Notes under the pieces: model-generated
The model's database searches: none
The model's input: only the letters and a program-made list of their open reading frames with translations
Told to the model about the DNA's origin: nothing
NCBI RefSeq assembly: GCF_014467015.1
Contig: NZ_CP058559.1
Location: 2,046,001-2,110,000 of the forward strand
Length of the DNA stretch: 64,000 bases
Reading direction: 5' to 3'
Source of the DNA: Alkalicella caledoniensis
GTDB taxonomy: Bacteria; Bacillota; Proteinivoracia; Proteinivoracales; Proteinivoracaceae
Shown: piece after piece, positions 34,025 through 42,999 of the stretch
Layout of the letters: each line of letters starts with the position of its first letter
Numbering within the stretch: the stretch's first letter is position 1
Translations under genes and position numbers: made by a program

Positions 34025-35002
34025 ATGGAGCTCATGGACAGTACTGGCAGGAAGATAGACTATCTTAGGATTTCTCTTATAGATAGATGCAATTTGCGTT
34101 GTAGCTATTGTATGCCACCACAAGGTGTAGATTTATTTGGTCATGATAAGGTTATGACCTACGAGGAGTTGGCAGTGGTTGTAAAAGGAGTTTCCGAACT
34201 TGGTATTTCTAGTATAAGACTAACTGGAGGAGAACCCTTGATAAGAAAAGGCCTAATACCCTTTGTTAAGCTTATATCGTCCATGGAAGGTATCAATGAT
34301 ATATCCCTTACTACAAATGGTGTAATGCTAGAAGAAATGGCGAAGTCGTTAAAAAATGCTGGTGTGAATCGGTTAAATATTAGTCTAGATACCTTAAAAA
34401 GGGAGAAATATAAGAAAATCACAGGTAAAGACTGCCTTGATTTAGTTCTTAAGGGTATTGATAAGTCAATTGAACTAGGCTTTGAACCTATCAAAATCAA
34501 CACAGTTTTATTAAAAGATGAAAATGTGGATGAAATACTAGATTTTGTTCATATGACCCTACAAAAACCCATCCATATACGATTTATCGAAATGATGCCA
34601 TTAGGAAAAAGTACAGATAACTGGAAACACAGTTATATACCATGGACATATCCCTTAGAAGTGATAAAGGAAAAATATGAGGTGGAAGGTGTACATGGCC
34701 CTACAGGCAAAGGACCTGCTAAGTACTTCAAGCTTCCAAACTCTAAAGGGACATTTGGTGTCATAAGCGCAGTCAGCGAGCATTTTTGCGCTAATTGTAA
34801 CCGACTTAGACTGACAAGTGATGGGAAATTAAAGACATGTCTATTTGGTAAAGGTGAAGTTGACTTGAGAAAAGTTATTCAAACAGGTACTGTACAAGAT
34901 GTAAAAAGAGCCATTGTAGAGGCTGTAAAAAATAAGCCTTTGGGGCATGATATAAACTCTGATACAACCACTCACCGCTCCATGTGGCAGATAGGGGGAT
35001 AA
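34025..35002 (+). CDS. moaA: GTP 3',8-cyclase (molybdenum cofactor biosynthesis protein A)
   Basis: 325 residues, ATG 8-9 bases after AAGGGGTG. The radical-SAM cluster is C22-X3-C26-X2-C29 (RCNLRCSYCMPP), the SAM-binding GGEP is near residue 68, and the C-terminal second [4Fe-4S] site is CANCNRLRLTSDGKLKTC. The C-terminus ends in M-X2-IGG, whose terminal Gly-Gly is needed for activity in MoaA. It makes the first cyclised intermediate from GTP, on the way to cPMP with MoaC, encoded next. Only moaA and moaC are here; the other cofactor genes must lie elsewhere. Confidence 0.96.
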   Translation: MELMDSTGRKIDYLRISLIDRCNLRCSYCMPPQGVDLFGHDKVMTYEELAVVVKGVSELGISSIRLTGGEPLIRKGLIPFVKLISSMEGINDISLTTNGVMLEEMAKSLKNAGVNRLNISLDTLKREKYKKITGKDCLDLVLKGIDKSIELGFEPIKINTVLLKDENVDEILDFVHMTLQKPIHIRFIEMMPLGKSTDNWKHSYIPWTYPLEVIKEKYEVEGVHGPTGKGPAKYFKLPNSKGTFGVISAVSEHFCANCNRLRLTSDGKLKTCLFGKGEVDLRKVIQTGTVQDVKRAIVEAVKNKPLGHDINSDTTTHRSMWQIGG

Positions 35003-35004
35003 AC

Positions 35005-35475
35005 ATGGGAGAATTCACACACTTTAACAACTCTGGAAGAGCAAAAATGGTAGATGTCTCTGAAAAGAGTATGACAAAAAGAGAAGCAGTGGCTCAGGGC
35101 AGGATTTACATGGCACCAGAAACCATAGCAAAAGTTTTAGAAGGCCAAATGAAAAAGGGTGATGTACTTTCTGTGGCCCAGGTGGGTGGAATATTAGGTG
35201 CTAAAAAAACATGGGATCTTATTCCAATGTGCCACAACATTATGATTTCTGGTTTGGATATTGAATTTAAAGTGGTGGAAGATAAGTCATACATAGAAGC
35301 CACCTGTGTAGCCAAAACCAGTGGAGCAACGGGTATTGAAATGGAAGCTCTAACAGGCGTTTCAGTGGCACTTTTAACCATCTATGACATGTGCAAGGCC
35401 GTGGATAAAAAAATGAACATTGGCCATATTAGTCTACTTAGTAAAACTGGTGGAAAAACAGATTTTTTTGGATAA
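35005..35475 (+). CDS. moaC: Cyclic pyranopterin monophosphate synthase
   Basis: The ATG at 35005, two bases after moaA and 6-7 bases after AGGGGG, is the start; the longer frame reads back into moaA. 156 residues, normal for MoaC. Motifs: GRAKMVDVSEK, TKREAVAQGRI, IPMCHNIMISGLDIEF with the conserved Cys-His, and EALTGVSVALLTIYDMCKAVDK with the catalytic Lys region. It forms cPMP from the MoaA product. It is translationally linked to moaA. Confidence 0.96.
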   Translation: MGEFTHFNNSGRAKMVDVSEKSMTKREAVAQGRIYMAPETIAKVLEGQMKKGDVLSVAQVGGILGAKKTWDLIPMCHNIMISGLDIEFKVVEDKSYIEATCVAKTSGATGIEMEALTGVSVALLTIYDMCKAVDKKMNIGHISLLSKTGGKTDFFG

Positions 35476-35609
35476 AGTTACATCAAAAAAAATATTTTTA
35501 AAATATCATATAGGCAAATAATAAAGTAACAAGAAGGTAATTTTCATTACTCATTTTTCCCTAATTTGTTGGGCAAACTAAAAAAACAGAGGAAACAAGA
35601 AAAAAATGG

Positions 35610-35637
35610 TTGATTTATTACCTAATTTTGTTATAAT
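35610..35637 (+). promoter_or_regulatory. Candidate promoter of the polyamine operon
   Basis: TTGATT (35610-35615), 16 bases, TATAAT (35632-35637), placed 35 bases before the start of the truncated decarboxylase ORF. The rest of the gap from 35476 is AT-rich and shows nothing else. Confidence 0.55.
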
Positions 35638-35671
35638 TCTCTGGTGATATTATTTGAGGAGGAATGTAGAA

Positions 35672-35788
35672 GTGTTACAAACACCTATAAAATTCAAGAT
35701 ATTAGCAGGTAGTGCTGAAGGAGCAACTACACTGAACGCTTTTGACAACGCATTATTAGCATCAGGAGTAGTTAGGGGGTTATTTTAA
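35672..35788 (+). pseudogene. Truncated pyruvoyl-dependent arginine decarboxylase (N-terminal 38 residues)
   Basis: A 38-codon ORF, GTG start, with a GAGGAGG ribosome site 9-10 bases upstream. It contains GSAEGATTLNAFDNALLASG, the N-terminal signature of pyruvoyl-dependent arginine decarboxylases (about 160 residues in full). The normal continuation (AGIGNxNL and the Ser cleavage site) is missing; after LLASG it reads VVRGLF and stops. Its stop overlaps the speE start (TAATG). It stands where the decarboxylase that feeds agmatine to speB would be expected. I read it as an internal deletion remnant that still has promoter and ribosome site. A short functional peptide or leader cannot be excluded. 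Confidence 0.75.
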
Positions 35789-36624
35789 TGGAAATGTGGT
35801 ATACAGAAAAGCAAACACCCTCTGTGAGTCTATCCTTAAAAACTGCTAAGACCCTTCATGTTGAACAAACTGATTTTCAACATTTAGCAATGATTGAGAC
35901 TGAAGCTTTTGGTCGTATGCTGGTATTAGATGGTATGGTACAAACATCTGTAATGGACGAGTTTGTTTATCATGAAATGATTACACATCCGGCTTTATAT
36001 ACCCATCAAAATCCAAAGAATGTTTTAGTAATCGGAGGTGGAGATGGTGGTACCATTCGTGAGATTATAAAACACCCCTCTGTTGAAAAAGCAACCTTAG
36101 TTGAGATTGATGGAAGAGTAATAGAGCTTAGTAAGCAATACCTACCTGAGATAGCTGTAGCTTTAACAGGTAACCCTAAAGTTGACGTTAGAGTGGAAGA
36201 TGGTATAAAGCACATTCAAGAATCTAAGGATACCTACGATGTAATTCTAGTTGATTCAACTGAACCAGTTGGACCTGCAGTTGGACTCTTTAGTCAGGAT
36301 TTCTACAAAGGGATCTTTGAGGCATTAAAAGAAGATGGACTAATGGTTGCTCAGACAGAATCTCCTTTCTTTAATGCGGATTTGATAACCAATGTTAACA
36401 AAAGGCTAAACAATATTTTCCCCCATGTGCAAACTTATTTAGCAAGTATTCCTACTTATCCAAGTGGGTTATGGAGCTTCACAATGGCATCTAAAAAGTA
36501 CAAAACAGAAGATGTTAATACAGAATCTCTTTATAACATTGATACAAAATACTTTACTTTAGATATCTTAAAAGCAGCAACTAGACTTCCTAAGTTTGTT
36601 CAAGACTTAGTAAAGGGTGATTAA
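35788..36624 (+). CDS. speE: Spermidine synthase (polyamine aminopropyltransferase)
   Basis: 278 residues. The ATG overlaps the stop of the upstream remnant, with AGGGGG 8 bases before it. Motifs: [23 protein letters not shown], the dcSAM-binding [20 protein letters not shown], and [17 protein letters not shown] with catalytic Asp. It transfers aminopropyl from decarboxylated SAM to putrescine. No speD is in the window. It is translated with speB, which starts two bases after its stop. Confidence 0.95.
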   Translation: MEMWYTEKQTPSVSLSLKTAKTLHVEQTDFQHLAMIETEAFGRMLVLDGMVQTSVMDEFVYHEMITHPALYTHQNPKNVLVIGGGDGGTIREIIKHPSVEKATLVEIDGRVIELSKQYLPEIAVALTGNPKVDVRVEDGIKHIQESKDTYDVILVDSTEPVGPAVGLFSQDFYKGIFEALKEDGLMVAQTESPFFNADLITNVNKRLNNIFPHVQTYLASIPTYPSGLWSFTMASKKYKTEDVNTESLYNIDTKYFTLDILKAATRLPKFVQDLVKGD

Positions 36625-36626
36625 AA

Positions 36627-37493
36627 ATGAGCCTATTTAAAAACATAGAGTATACTTCCAACTTTATTGCCGCAAAAGAAGACTATGATAGTTCTAAAGG
36701 TGTCTTGCTTGGGGTGCCAATGGATTATACTGTAAGTTTTAGACCTGGCTCTCGTTTCGCAGCTAAAAGAATAAGAGAAGTATCATATAACTTAGAGGAA
36801 TATAGTTTTTATTGTCATAAAGACTTAAATGATTGCCCATTTTATGATGCTGGGGACCTAGCATTACCTTTTGGTAATGTGGAAAAATCTTTGGATATCA
36901 TTTATGAGTCTGTTTCCCAAATCGCTAAAGATGGAAAAATACCTTTTATAATAGGTGGAGATCATCTAATATCCTATGCTACAATCAAAGGCGTTCTAGA
37001 TAAACATCCAAATCTAGCAGTGGTTCACTTTGATGCCCATGCAGATTTACGGGTAGACTACGCTGGAGAAAGCGAATCTCACGCCACAGTGATTGGTAAG
37101 GTTGTTAGGGAATTGGGAGTAAAAGATGTATATCAGTTTGGAATTAGATCAGGTACTAAAGATGAATGGGAATTTGCAAAGGAAAACACTAGGCTTTTCC
37201 CTTTCGAGGTAGAAAAACCCCTTAAAAGTGTGTTGCAGGAACTAAAGGGCAGACCTATATATCTTACTATAGATATAGATGTAGTTGACCCTGCATTTGC
37301 CCCTGGAACAGGAACACCAGAAGCTGGTGGAATCTCCTCTAAGGAACTTTTATCAAGCATCAAGCTGCTAGAAGATTTAGATATAGTAGGCTTTGATATT
37401 ATAGAGGTGGCACCAGTATATGATGTAAGTGACATCACATCTGTATTGGCGGCTAAAACCATTAGAGAAAGTTTATTGATGTACATCAAATAA
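36627..37493 (+). CDS. speB: Agmatinase
   Basis: 288 residues, ureohydrolase fold. The Mn-binding motifs are GGDHLISY (about 112), HFDAHADLRVDY (about 134) and IDIDVVDPAFAPGTGTPEAGG (about 213). It hydrolyses agmatine to putrescine and urea. In this operon agmatine would come from arginine decarboxylation, but the adjacent decarboxylase is truncated, so another source is needed. Putrescine would then go to SpeE. The AAAGGGTG ribosome site overlaps the end of speE. Confidence 0.94.
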   Translation: MSLFKNIEYTSNFIAAKEDYDSSKGVLLGVPMDYTVSFRPGSRFAAKRIREVSYNLEEYSFYCHKDLNDCPFYDAGDLALPFGNVEKSLDIIYESVSQIAKDGKIPFIIGGDHLISYATIKGVLDKHPNLAVVHFDAHADLRVDYAGESESHATVIGKVVRELGVKDVYQFGIRSGTKDEWEFAKENTRLFPFEVEKPLKSVLQELKGRPIYLTIDIDVVDPAFAPGTGTPEAGGISSKELLSSIKLLEDLDIVGFDIIEVAPVYDVSDITSVLAAKTIRESLLMYIK

Positions 37494-37513
37494 GTTAGCA
37501 AGGGGTGTAGAGA

Positions 37514-37930
37514 ATGCGACCCGTACAGATTATTATTAAGTCGAGTCAACAAACTCCTTCTGGACGTTCAGATATGCAAATACAGGTGGAAGGTAATCTT
37601 ACTAATAAAAATGATACCTGGTATCTAACATATAAAGAGCCCGAAGGAACAGGTCTAGACAACACTACTACTACCCTTAAGCTAGAAGATAATAAAGTCA
37701 CTTTACTACGCAGTGGTTATACTAAACTCAAACAAGTATTTGTTCTAGGTGAAATAACAAGAAGCCATTATGTTACACAGTATGGCAGCTTCGAGATAGA
37801 AGTGGACGCTAAGGATATCAGGGTAGAACTTTTGTCGGATAAAGGTAAAATATACCTGAACTATGACTTAAATATGGCAGGGGAAAAAATAGAAGATCAA
37901 AAACTCAACATTATGTTTTACTCCATCTAA
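37514..37930 (+). CDS. DUF1934 (YwiB-like) beta-barrel protein
   Basis: 138 residues, ATG 8 bases after AAGGGGTG, 20 bases after speB. The whole protein matches the DUF1934 pattern: a VEG start, WYLTYKEP-G----TTT-KLE, V-L-R-G, HYVTQYGSFEIEV and LNYDLNMAGE. The family is related to lipocalin-like small barrels; Bacillus YwiB lies beside argS and speB-speE in similar operons. Function unknown; cytoplasmic. Confidence 0.85.
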   Translation: MRPVQIIIKSSQQTPSGRSDMQIQVEGNLTNKNDTWYLTYKEPEGTGLDNTTTTLKLEDNKVTLLRSGYTKLKQVFVLGEITRSHYVTQYGSFEIEVDAKDIRVELLSDKGKIYLNYDLNMAGEKIEDQKLNIMFYSI

Positions 37931-37994
37931 AGTCAATGGGAGGGCGTGGAGCACTAATCCACATGAGGGGATTTTAGGAAGGAGGCCTGACCAG

Positions 37995-38150
37995 ATGAGA
38001 GAAGTTATATTAGCATTGTTAGCAGGAGGAGCTGTAGGAGCCATTTTTGCTAAGGTTGGGCTACCTGTGCCTGCCCCACCTAACCTTGCTGGGCTTATGG
38101 GGATAGCTGGCATAATGTTTGGATACATTTTGGCCAATAAGTTTTTCTAA
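37995..38150 (+). CDS. XapX-domain small membrane protein
   Basis: 51 residues. ATG at 37995 after a GGAAGGAGG site about 10 bases upstream. It has two short hydrophobic helices joined by a PVPAPPNLAGLMGI turn: the first starts REVILALLAGGAVG, the second ends GYILANKFF. This is the XapX/DUF1427 pattern of tiny two-helix membrane proteins. Its function is unknown. It follows the DUF1934 gene by 64 bases. Confidence 0.8.
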   Translation: MREVILALLAGGAVGAIFAKVGLPVPAPPNLAGLMGIAGIMFGYILANKFF

Positions 38151-38154
38151 ACTT

Positions 38155-38187
38155 AAAGGACAGTCAATACATTGACTGTCCTTTAAA
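38155..38187. terminator. Hairpin after the XapX gene, probable terminator
   Basis: A perfect 13-base stem AAAGGACAGTCAA / TTGACTGTCCTTT with a short TAC-type loop, immediately after the stop. The plus-strand T run is only CTTT, so termination may be partial. Confidence 0.65.
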
Positions 38188-38226
38188 AAAAGTAGTAATG
38201 CCCAAAAATAGGCGGGAGGGGAAGTT

Positions 38227-39597
38227 TTGAAAAATGAAATCATTAGTGGAATTCTTGAGAGTATAGATGAAGGGATACATGCTGTTGATAAGAATGGTAT
38301 AACCATATACTATAATCCCAAAGCAGCTAGCCTTGATGGTCTTGAACCGTCAGATGTTATTGGAAAAGATGTTTTAGAAATTTTTCCATCCTTAGACAGA
38401 TCATCAAGTACATTGATTAAGGTGCTAAAAAGCCAAAAACCTATATTTAATCAACAACAAACCTACTCTAATTATAAAGGTAAAACAGTTATAACAGTTA
38501 ATACAACCCTGCCTATTTTTAGGCATAATGAATTTATAGGTGCAGTAGAAATATCCAAAGATGTTACTCAAGTTAAACAACTTTCTGATAAAGTGCACCA
38601 ACTACAGCTTAGTTTGTATAAACGAGATAGTTCAAAAGATACTAAGTTAAATGAATTGTACCAATTTGGAGATATATTAGGAAATAGCAAAGAATTACTA
38701 ACAGTTATAAAGAAAGCTGAACAGGTTGCAAAGAATAACTCGACAATAGTGGTTTTTGGTGAAACAGGTGTAGGTAAAGAGTTACTAGTGCAGTCCATAC
38801 ATAGTTGTTCTCCACGGCAAAACAAACCTTTTATAGCTCAAAATTGTGCAGCTTTGCCTGAATCATTATTGGAAGGTATCTTATTTGGTACAGTTAAAGG
38901 TAGCTTTACAGGAGCGGAAAATAAAGGGGGATTATTCGAACTAGCTTCAGGTGGGACGCTTTTTTTGGATGAAATAAATACCATGCCACAAAGCTTACAA
39001 GCAAAAATCCTAAGGGCCATAGAAGAAAAAAAGATTAGAAGAATAGGTGATACAAAGGAAAGGGAAGTTGATGTAAGAATTGTAGTCGCTCTAAACATAG
39101 CGCCAGAGGATGCCTTAGAAAAAGGGCAGCTCAGGGAAGACTTGTATTACAGACTAAATGTGGTTAATTTAAAAATCCCGCCACTAAGAGATAGGAAAGA
39201 AGATATACCTGTTTTAATAGATGCTTTTATTGATAAATATAATAATAAGTTCAATGCAAAAATAATGGGGATGGACAATAGAGCTTTAAAGGTATTCATT
39301 GATCATCAATGGCCAGGAAACATAAGAGAGCTAAAAAACTATATTGAACAGATTTTTAATTTCAAACATGAAGGCATAGTTAAAGTTGAGGATTTGCCTT
39401 CTGCCCTAATAGGGAAGGCTATCTTTACACAGAAAAATGAGAGTCTACGAGAAAAAATGTTTAATTATGAAAAAGATATAATACTTCAGGCATATCTAAA
39501 AAACCAAGGCAATGTAACAAAAACAGCACAAGTTTTAGAAATACCCCGTCAAACCCTACAATATAAGTTAAAACAGTTAAATATAAAAACTATGTAG
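38227..39597 (+). CDS. PAS-type sigma-54 activator, likely regulator of lysine fermentation
   Basis: 456 residues, TTG start after GGGAGGGGAAG. A PAS domain (about 5-115, with VDKNGITIYYNP) is followed by an AAA+ domain: Walker A GETGVGKE (about 178), sigma-54 loop GSFTGA (about 224), Walker B GGTLFLDEIN, and the LREDLYYRLNVV arginine-finger region. A Fis HTH (VTKTAQVLEIPRQTLQYKL) ends the protein. It is immediately upstream of a consensus -24/-12 promoter and the kdd-kam genes, so it most likely activates them in response to a signal sensed by the PAS domain. Its own start is not preceded by a -24/-12 site. Confidence 0.9.
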   Translation: MKNEIISGILESIDEGIHAVDKNGITIYYNPKAASLDGLEPSDVIGKDVLEIFPSLDRSSSTLIKVLKSQKPIFNQQQTYSNYKGKTVITVNTTLPIFRHNEFIGAVEISKDVTQVKQLSDKVHQLQLSLYKRDSSKDTKLNELYQFGDILGNSKELLTVIKKAEQVAKNNSTIVVFGETGVGKELLVQSIHSCSPRQNKPFIAQNCAALPESLLEGILFGTVKGSFTGAENKGGLFELASGGTLFLDEINTMPQSLQAKILRAIEEKKIRRIGDTKEREVDVRIVVALNIAPEDALEKGQLREDLYYRLNVVNLKIPPLRDRKEDIPVLIDAFIDKYNNKFNAKIMGMDNRALKVFIDHQWPGNIRELKNYIEQIFNFKHEGIVKVEDLPSALIGKAIFTQKNESLREKMFNYEKDIILQAYLKNQGNVTKTAQVLEIPRQTLQYKLKQLNIKTM

Positions 39598-39622
39598 AGG
39601 CGCCGTTTAGGTGCTTCTTTTA
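39596..39622 (+). terminator. Weak terminator after the activator gene
   Basis: AGAGGCGCC / GGTGCTTCT with G-U pairs and a TTTTATTT tail; it would isolate the activator transcript from the lysine operon. Confidence 0.5.
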
Positions 39623-39624
39623 TT

Positions 39625-39640
39625 TGGCACTGTTTTTGCA
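39625..39640 (+). promoter_or_regulatory. Sigma-54 (-24/-12) promoter of the lysine fermentation operon
   Basis: TGGCAC (39625-39630), 5 bases, TTGCA (39636-39640): the invariant GG and GC are exactly 12 bases apart, and the match to TGGCAC-N5-TTGCW is complete. It lies 38 bases before the kdd start and 28 bases after the sigma-54 activator gene. Confidence 0.88.
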
Positions 39641-39677
39641 TAAGCTATGTATAGATAAAAAAAGGGGAGGTTTATTT

Positions 39678-40712
39678 ATGAAAGGATGTCCGTACGGAAC
39701 ACATAGGGTGATAGAGCCAAAAGGATTATTGCCTCAACCTGCATGGAGAATTAATAATGACATGGAAATCTATGATAATGAAATACTAATTGATGTAATT
39801 TCGTTAAACATAGATTCAGCAAGTTTTACACAGATAAAAGAACAAGCAAGAAATGAAGGACGTACAGTGGAGTCAATTGTCTCTGAAACTGTAGAAAGAC
39901 GTGGAAAACAGCATAACCCAGTTACAGGATCAGGTGGTATGCTTATAGGAACTATAAAGGAAATAGGGGCTTTATTAAAGGGGAAAATTGACCTTATGGA
40001 GGGTGATAAAGTTGCTACTTTAGTTTCACTTTCCCTAACACCTCTAAAGATAAATAAAATTAAAAACATTAGAGAAGACTCTGACCAGATAGACATTGAA
40101 GGTCAAGCAATCCTTTTTGAAAGTGGTATATACGCAAAACTGCCCAAAGATATGGATGAAAAATTGGCCTTAGCAGTATTGGACGTAGCTGGGGCACCAG
40201 CACAGACAGCTAGGCTTGTGAACCCAGAAGATACAGTTGTTGTAATAGGGGCAGGTGGAAAATCAGGGATACTTTGTTTATATGAAGCTAAGAAAAAAGC
40301 TGGGGCCAAAGGAAAAGTTATAGCCATTGAGTACAGTAAAGAAGGTTGTGATAGAATCATCAAATCACAATTGGCTGATATTGTGATACAAGGGGATGCA
40401 ACTAACCCCATAGCCATACTGGAAAGTATTTTAGAAGTTAATGCCCAAAATTTGGCAGATATAACTATTAATTGTGTTAACATACAAAATACAGAAATGG
40501 CAACTATACTTGCCACCAAGGATCGAGGCAAAGTTTATTTCTTCAGCATGGCCACTAGTTTTACAGCTGCTGCTTTAGGGGCCGAAGGAGTAGGTAAAGA
40601 TATCGATATGTTAATAGGAAATGGATATGCAAAGGATCACAGCGAAATTGCCCTTGGTATCTTGAGGGAATCCAAGACCATAAGAGACATGTTTGAAGAA
40701 ATTTATGTATAG
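39678..40712 (+). CDS. kdd: L-erythro-3,5-diaminohexanoate dehydrogenase
   Basis: ATG at 39678, 8 bases after GGGGAGG; 344 residues. The N-terminus MKGCPYGTHRVIEPKGLLPQ and the IVSETVERRGKQHNPVTGSGG segment are those of clostridial/fusobacterial Kdd. A Rossmann motif VVIGAGGKSGILCLYEAKK (about 190) binds NAD. The enzyme oxidatively deaminates 3,5-diaminohexanoate, the product of KamDE, to 5-amino-3-oxohexanoate. It is the first gene after the sigma-54 promoter, 15 bases before kamA. Confidence 0.94.
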   Translation: MKGCPYGTHRVIEPKGLLPQPAWRINNDMEIYDNEILIDVISLNIDSASFTQIKEQARNEGRTVESIVSETVERRGKQHNPVTGSGGMLIGTIKEIGALLKGKIDLMEGDKVATLVSLSLTPLKINKIKNIREDSDQIDIEGQAILFESGIYAKLPKDMDEKLALAVLDVAGAPAQTARLVNPEDTVVVIGAGGKSGILCLYEAKKKAGAKGKVIAIEYSKEGCDRIIKSQLADIVIQGDATNPIAILESILEVNAQNLADITINCVNIQNTEMATILATKDRGKVYFFSMATSFTAAALGAEGVGKDIDMLIGNGYAKDHSEIALGILRESKTIRDMFEEIYV

Positions 40713-40727
40713 GAGGTAAAACTACCC

Positions 40728-41969
40728 ATGGATTATAAAACACACAGCAAGTATAAAGAAGTAAAGGATGAATTATGGGAAGACTGGCACTGGCAGCTGA
40801 AAAACAGAATTTCCACAGTAGAAGAGTTAAAAGAGATAGTTAACCTCACCTCAGATGAAGAAGAAGGAATAAGGCAATGTTTACAGAGTCTAAGAATGGC
40901 CATAACTCCTTACTATGGTTCCCTTATGGACCCAAATGACCCTGATTGCCCTGTTAGAAAGCAAGCTGTACCTGTGTCTAAGGAACTAGAAAAAACCATA
41001 AATGATATGGAAGATCCTCTATCAGAAGATACAGATTCACCTGTCCCTGGCATCACGCACAGATACCCAGACAGGGTTCTGTTCTTAGTTACTGATCAAT
41101 GTTCAATGTACTGTAGGCACTGCACAAGACGTAGGATAGCAGGATCTACAGATATGGCAATGCCAACAAATCAAGTGGATCAAGCAATTGAATATGTAAA
41201 AAGAACAAAGGAAATAAGGGATGTGCTGATATCTGGGGGAGACGGTTTGCTTATTTCTGATGATAGGTTAGAATATATCATCAAATCACTTAGGGAAATA
41301 CCCCATGTGGAAATAATAAGGATAGGAACCCGTGTGCCTGTTGTTATGCCTCAAAGGATAACAGATAAACTATGTGAGATGCTAAAGAAATATCACCCTA
41401 TCTGGATTAACACACACTTTAACCATCCAAAGGAATTAACAAATGAGAGTAAAAAAGCCTTGGCAATGTTAGCTGATGCAGGTATACCACTTGGGAATCA
41501 GTCTGTGCTCTTAAAGGGGATAAATGACTGCCCTAACATAATGAAAGAACTTATGCATCTGCTTGTGCTCAATAGAGTTCGTCCGTACTATATATATCAA
41601 TGCGACCTTTCCAGGGGAATTGAACACTTTAGAACACCTGTAAGTAAAGGAATAGAAATAATAGAAAGTTTAAGGGGACATACATCTGGATATGCCGTTC
41701 CCACTTTCGTTGTGGATGCCCCAGGTGGAGGTGGGAAGATACCAGTCATGCCCCAGTACATGATTAGCCAGTCTCCATCCAAAGTTGTATTAAGAAATTT
41801 TGAAGGTGTTATTTCAGCCTATTCACAGCCCACTGATTATAAAGATGAATGTAAATGCAAGTATTGTGAGAATGAACATGATACCATAGGTGTGGAAACT
41901 CTATTTTCTGGGCAGAAAATCAATCTAGAACCAGTGGATCTTAAGAGGGGTACTAGGAGAAACAAATGA
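40728..41969 (+). CDS. kamA: Lysine 2,3-aminomutase
   Basis: 413 residues. The radical-SAM cluster is C125-X3-C129-X2-C132 (DQCSMYCRHCTRRR). It is followed by ISGGDGLL, the PLP-binding VDAPGGGGKIPVMPQY segment and the C-terminal metal-binding ECKCKYCEN set. The enzyme interconverts L-lysine and L-beta-lysine with SAM, PLP and [4Fe-4S], the first step of lysine fermentation. The surrounding operon makes the degradative role certain rather than beta-lysine osmolyte synthesis. Its stop overlaps the kamB start (ATGA). Confidence 0.97.
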   Translation: MDYKTHSKYKEVKDELWEDWHWQLKNRISTVEELKEIVNLTSDEEEGIRQCLQSLRMAITPYYGSLMDPNDPDCPVRKQAVPVSKELEKTINDMEDPLSEDTDSPVPGITHRYPDRVLFLVTDQCSMYCRHCTRRRIAGSTDMAMPTNQVDQAIEYVKRTKEIRDVLISGGDGLLISDDRLEYIIKSLREIPHVEIIRIGTRVPVVMPQRITDKLCEMLKKYHPIWINTHFNHPKELTNESKKALAMLADAGIPLGNQSVLLKGINDCPNIMKELMHLLVLNRVRPYYIYQCDLSRGIEHFRTPVSKGIEIIESLRGHTSGYAVPTFVVDAPGGGGKIPVMPQYMISQSPSKVVLRNFEGVISAYSQPTDYKDECKCKYCENEHDTIGVETLFSGQKINLEPVDLKRGTRRNK

Positions 41970-42988
41970 CACATTCAAAAGTTTTTTCCACTGAATCACT
42001 AGCTAAAATGTATTCATTATCCATTATAGGGAATGTGAAAAATGCTGGAAAAACAGTTACATTAAACTACTTAGTAAACAAATTAGACAAATATACTTTA
42101 GGGGTTACATCCATAGGGTTAGATGGTGAGCAAAATGATGTACTCACATATACACCTAAGCCATTAATACATTTACCAGGCAATACAGTGGTAGCCACTG
42201 CGGCCCAGACCTTAAAAAGTTTTAGTTGTAGCTACGAGATATTAAAGGGTACTAATATATTTAGTCCCCTTGGAGAAATCCTTTATATAAGGCTTAGGGA
42301 AAGAGGCCAAGTTTTACTTGCTGGGCCCAAAAGAAGATCGGACCTTAAAAAAGTAATAATGGGATTTAGAGATTTTAATTGTACAAAAGTTTTAGTTGAT
42401 GGAGCAATTGACCGAAAGGTGTCTGCATCACCCTTTGTTACAGATGGGACGATTTTTGTGGCGGGGGCATCCTATAGCAGAGATTTCACTAGACTTATAA
42501 AGGACACAATTCATCAGCTAAACTTACTATCACTACCAAAAACAGATGAATGCCTAATAAAAAGTGCTGCACTTTCCTTGGAAGGTGCAAAGGTGGCCAT
42601 AATTAGAGAAAATGAAATTGAACTACTGCCCTATAAGTCAGCAATTTTAATAGGTCATATTAACGAACATATGATAAAAGGGAAAGTTAACAACATAGTT
42701 ATAGGTGGAGCACTTCTAGACAGTTTTGGGAAACAACTTGTACAATTGTTAAAAAAGAGGTATAAGGTTAGGGTCGTAGTTGAAGATGGGACTAAAGTAT
42801 TTTTATCCCCTGAAGTCTTTAATGACTTTACAGAAAATGGTGGATCTTTAGAGGTAATGACACCTTGTAAAATTGTGGCCTTAGCAGTTAACCCAGTATC
42901 CATAGAAGGTTATGAGTTCAGTAGTGATAAGCTGGTACAGAGTTTTAGGAGTTTTACTGACATCCCTGTTTTTGATCCACTGATGTAA
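41966..42988 (+). CDS. kamB: KamB, P-loop accessory protein of lysine 5,6-aminomutase
   Basis: 340 residues, overlapping kamA by 4 bases. A P-loop GNVKNAGKT (17-25) near the N-terminus and a following LGVTSIGLDGEQNDVLTYTP segment suggest a nucleotide-binding, SIMIBI-like protein. Residues about 140-170 (VLVDGAIDRKVSASPFVTDGTIFVAG) are well conserved in the family. KamB is always found with kamC and kamDE and is thought to help maintain or reactivate the B12 enzyme, but its biochemistry is not settled. I assign it by position and the P-loop. Confidence 0.85.
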   Translation: MTHSKVFSTESLAKMYSLSIIGNVKNAGKTVTLNYLVNKLDKYTLGVTSIGLDGEQNDVLTYTPKPLIHLPGNTVVATAAQTLKSFSCSYEILKGTNIFSPLGEILYIRLRERGQVLLAGPKRRSDLKKVIMGFRDFNCTKVLVDGAIDRKVSASPFVTDGTIFVAGASYSRDFTRLIKDTIHQLNLLSLPKTDECLIKSAALSLEGAKVAIIRENEIELLPYKSAILIGHINEHMIKGKVNNIVIGGALLDSFGKQLVQLLKKRYKVRVVVEDGTKVFLSPEVFNDFTENGGSLEVMTPCKIVALAVNPVSIEGYEFSSDKLVQSFRSFTDIPVFDPLM

Positions 42989-42999
42989 GGGGGGATAAG

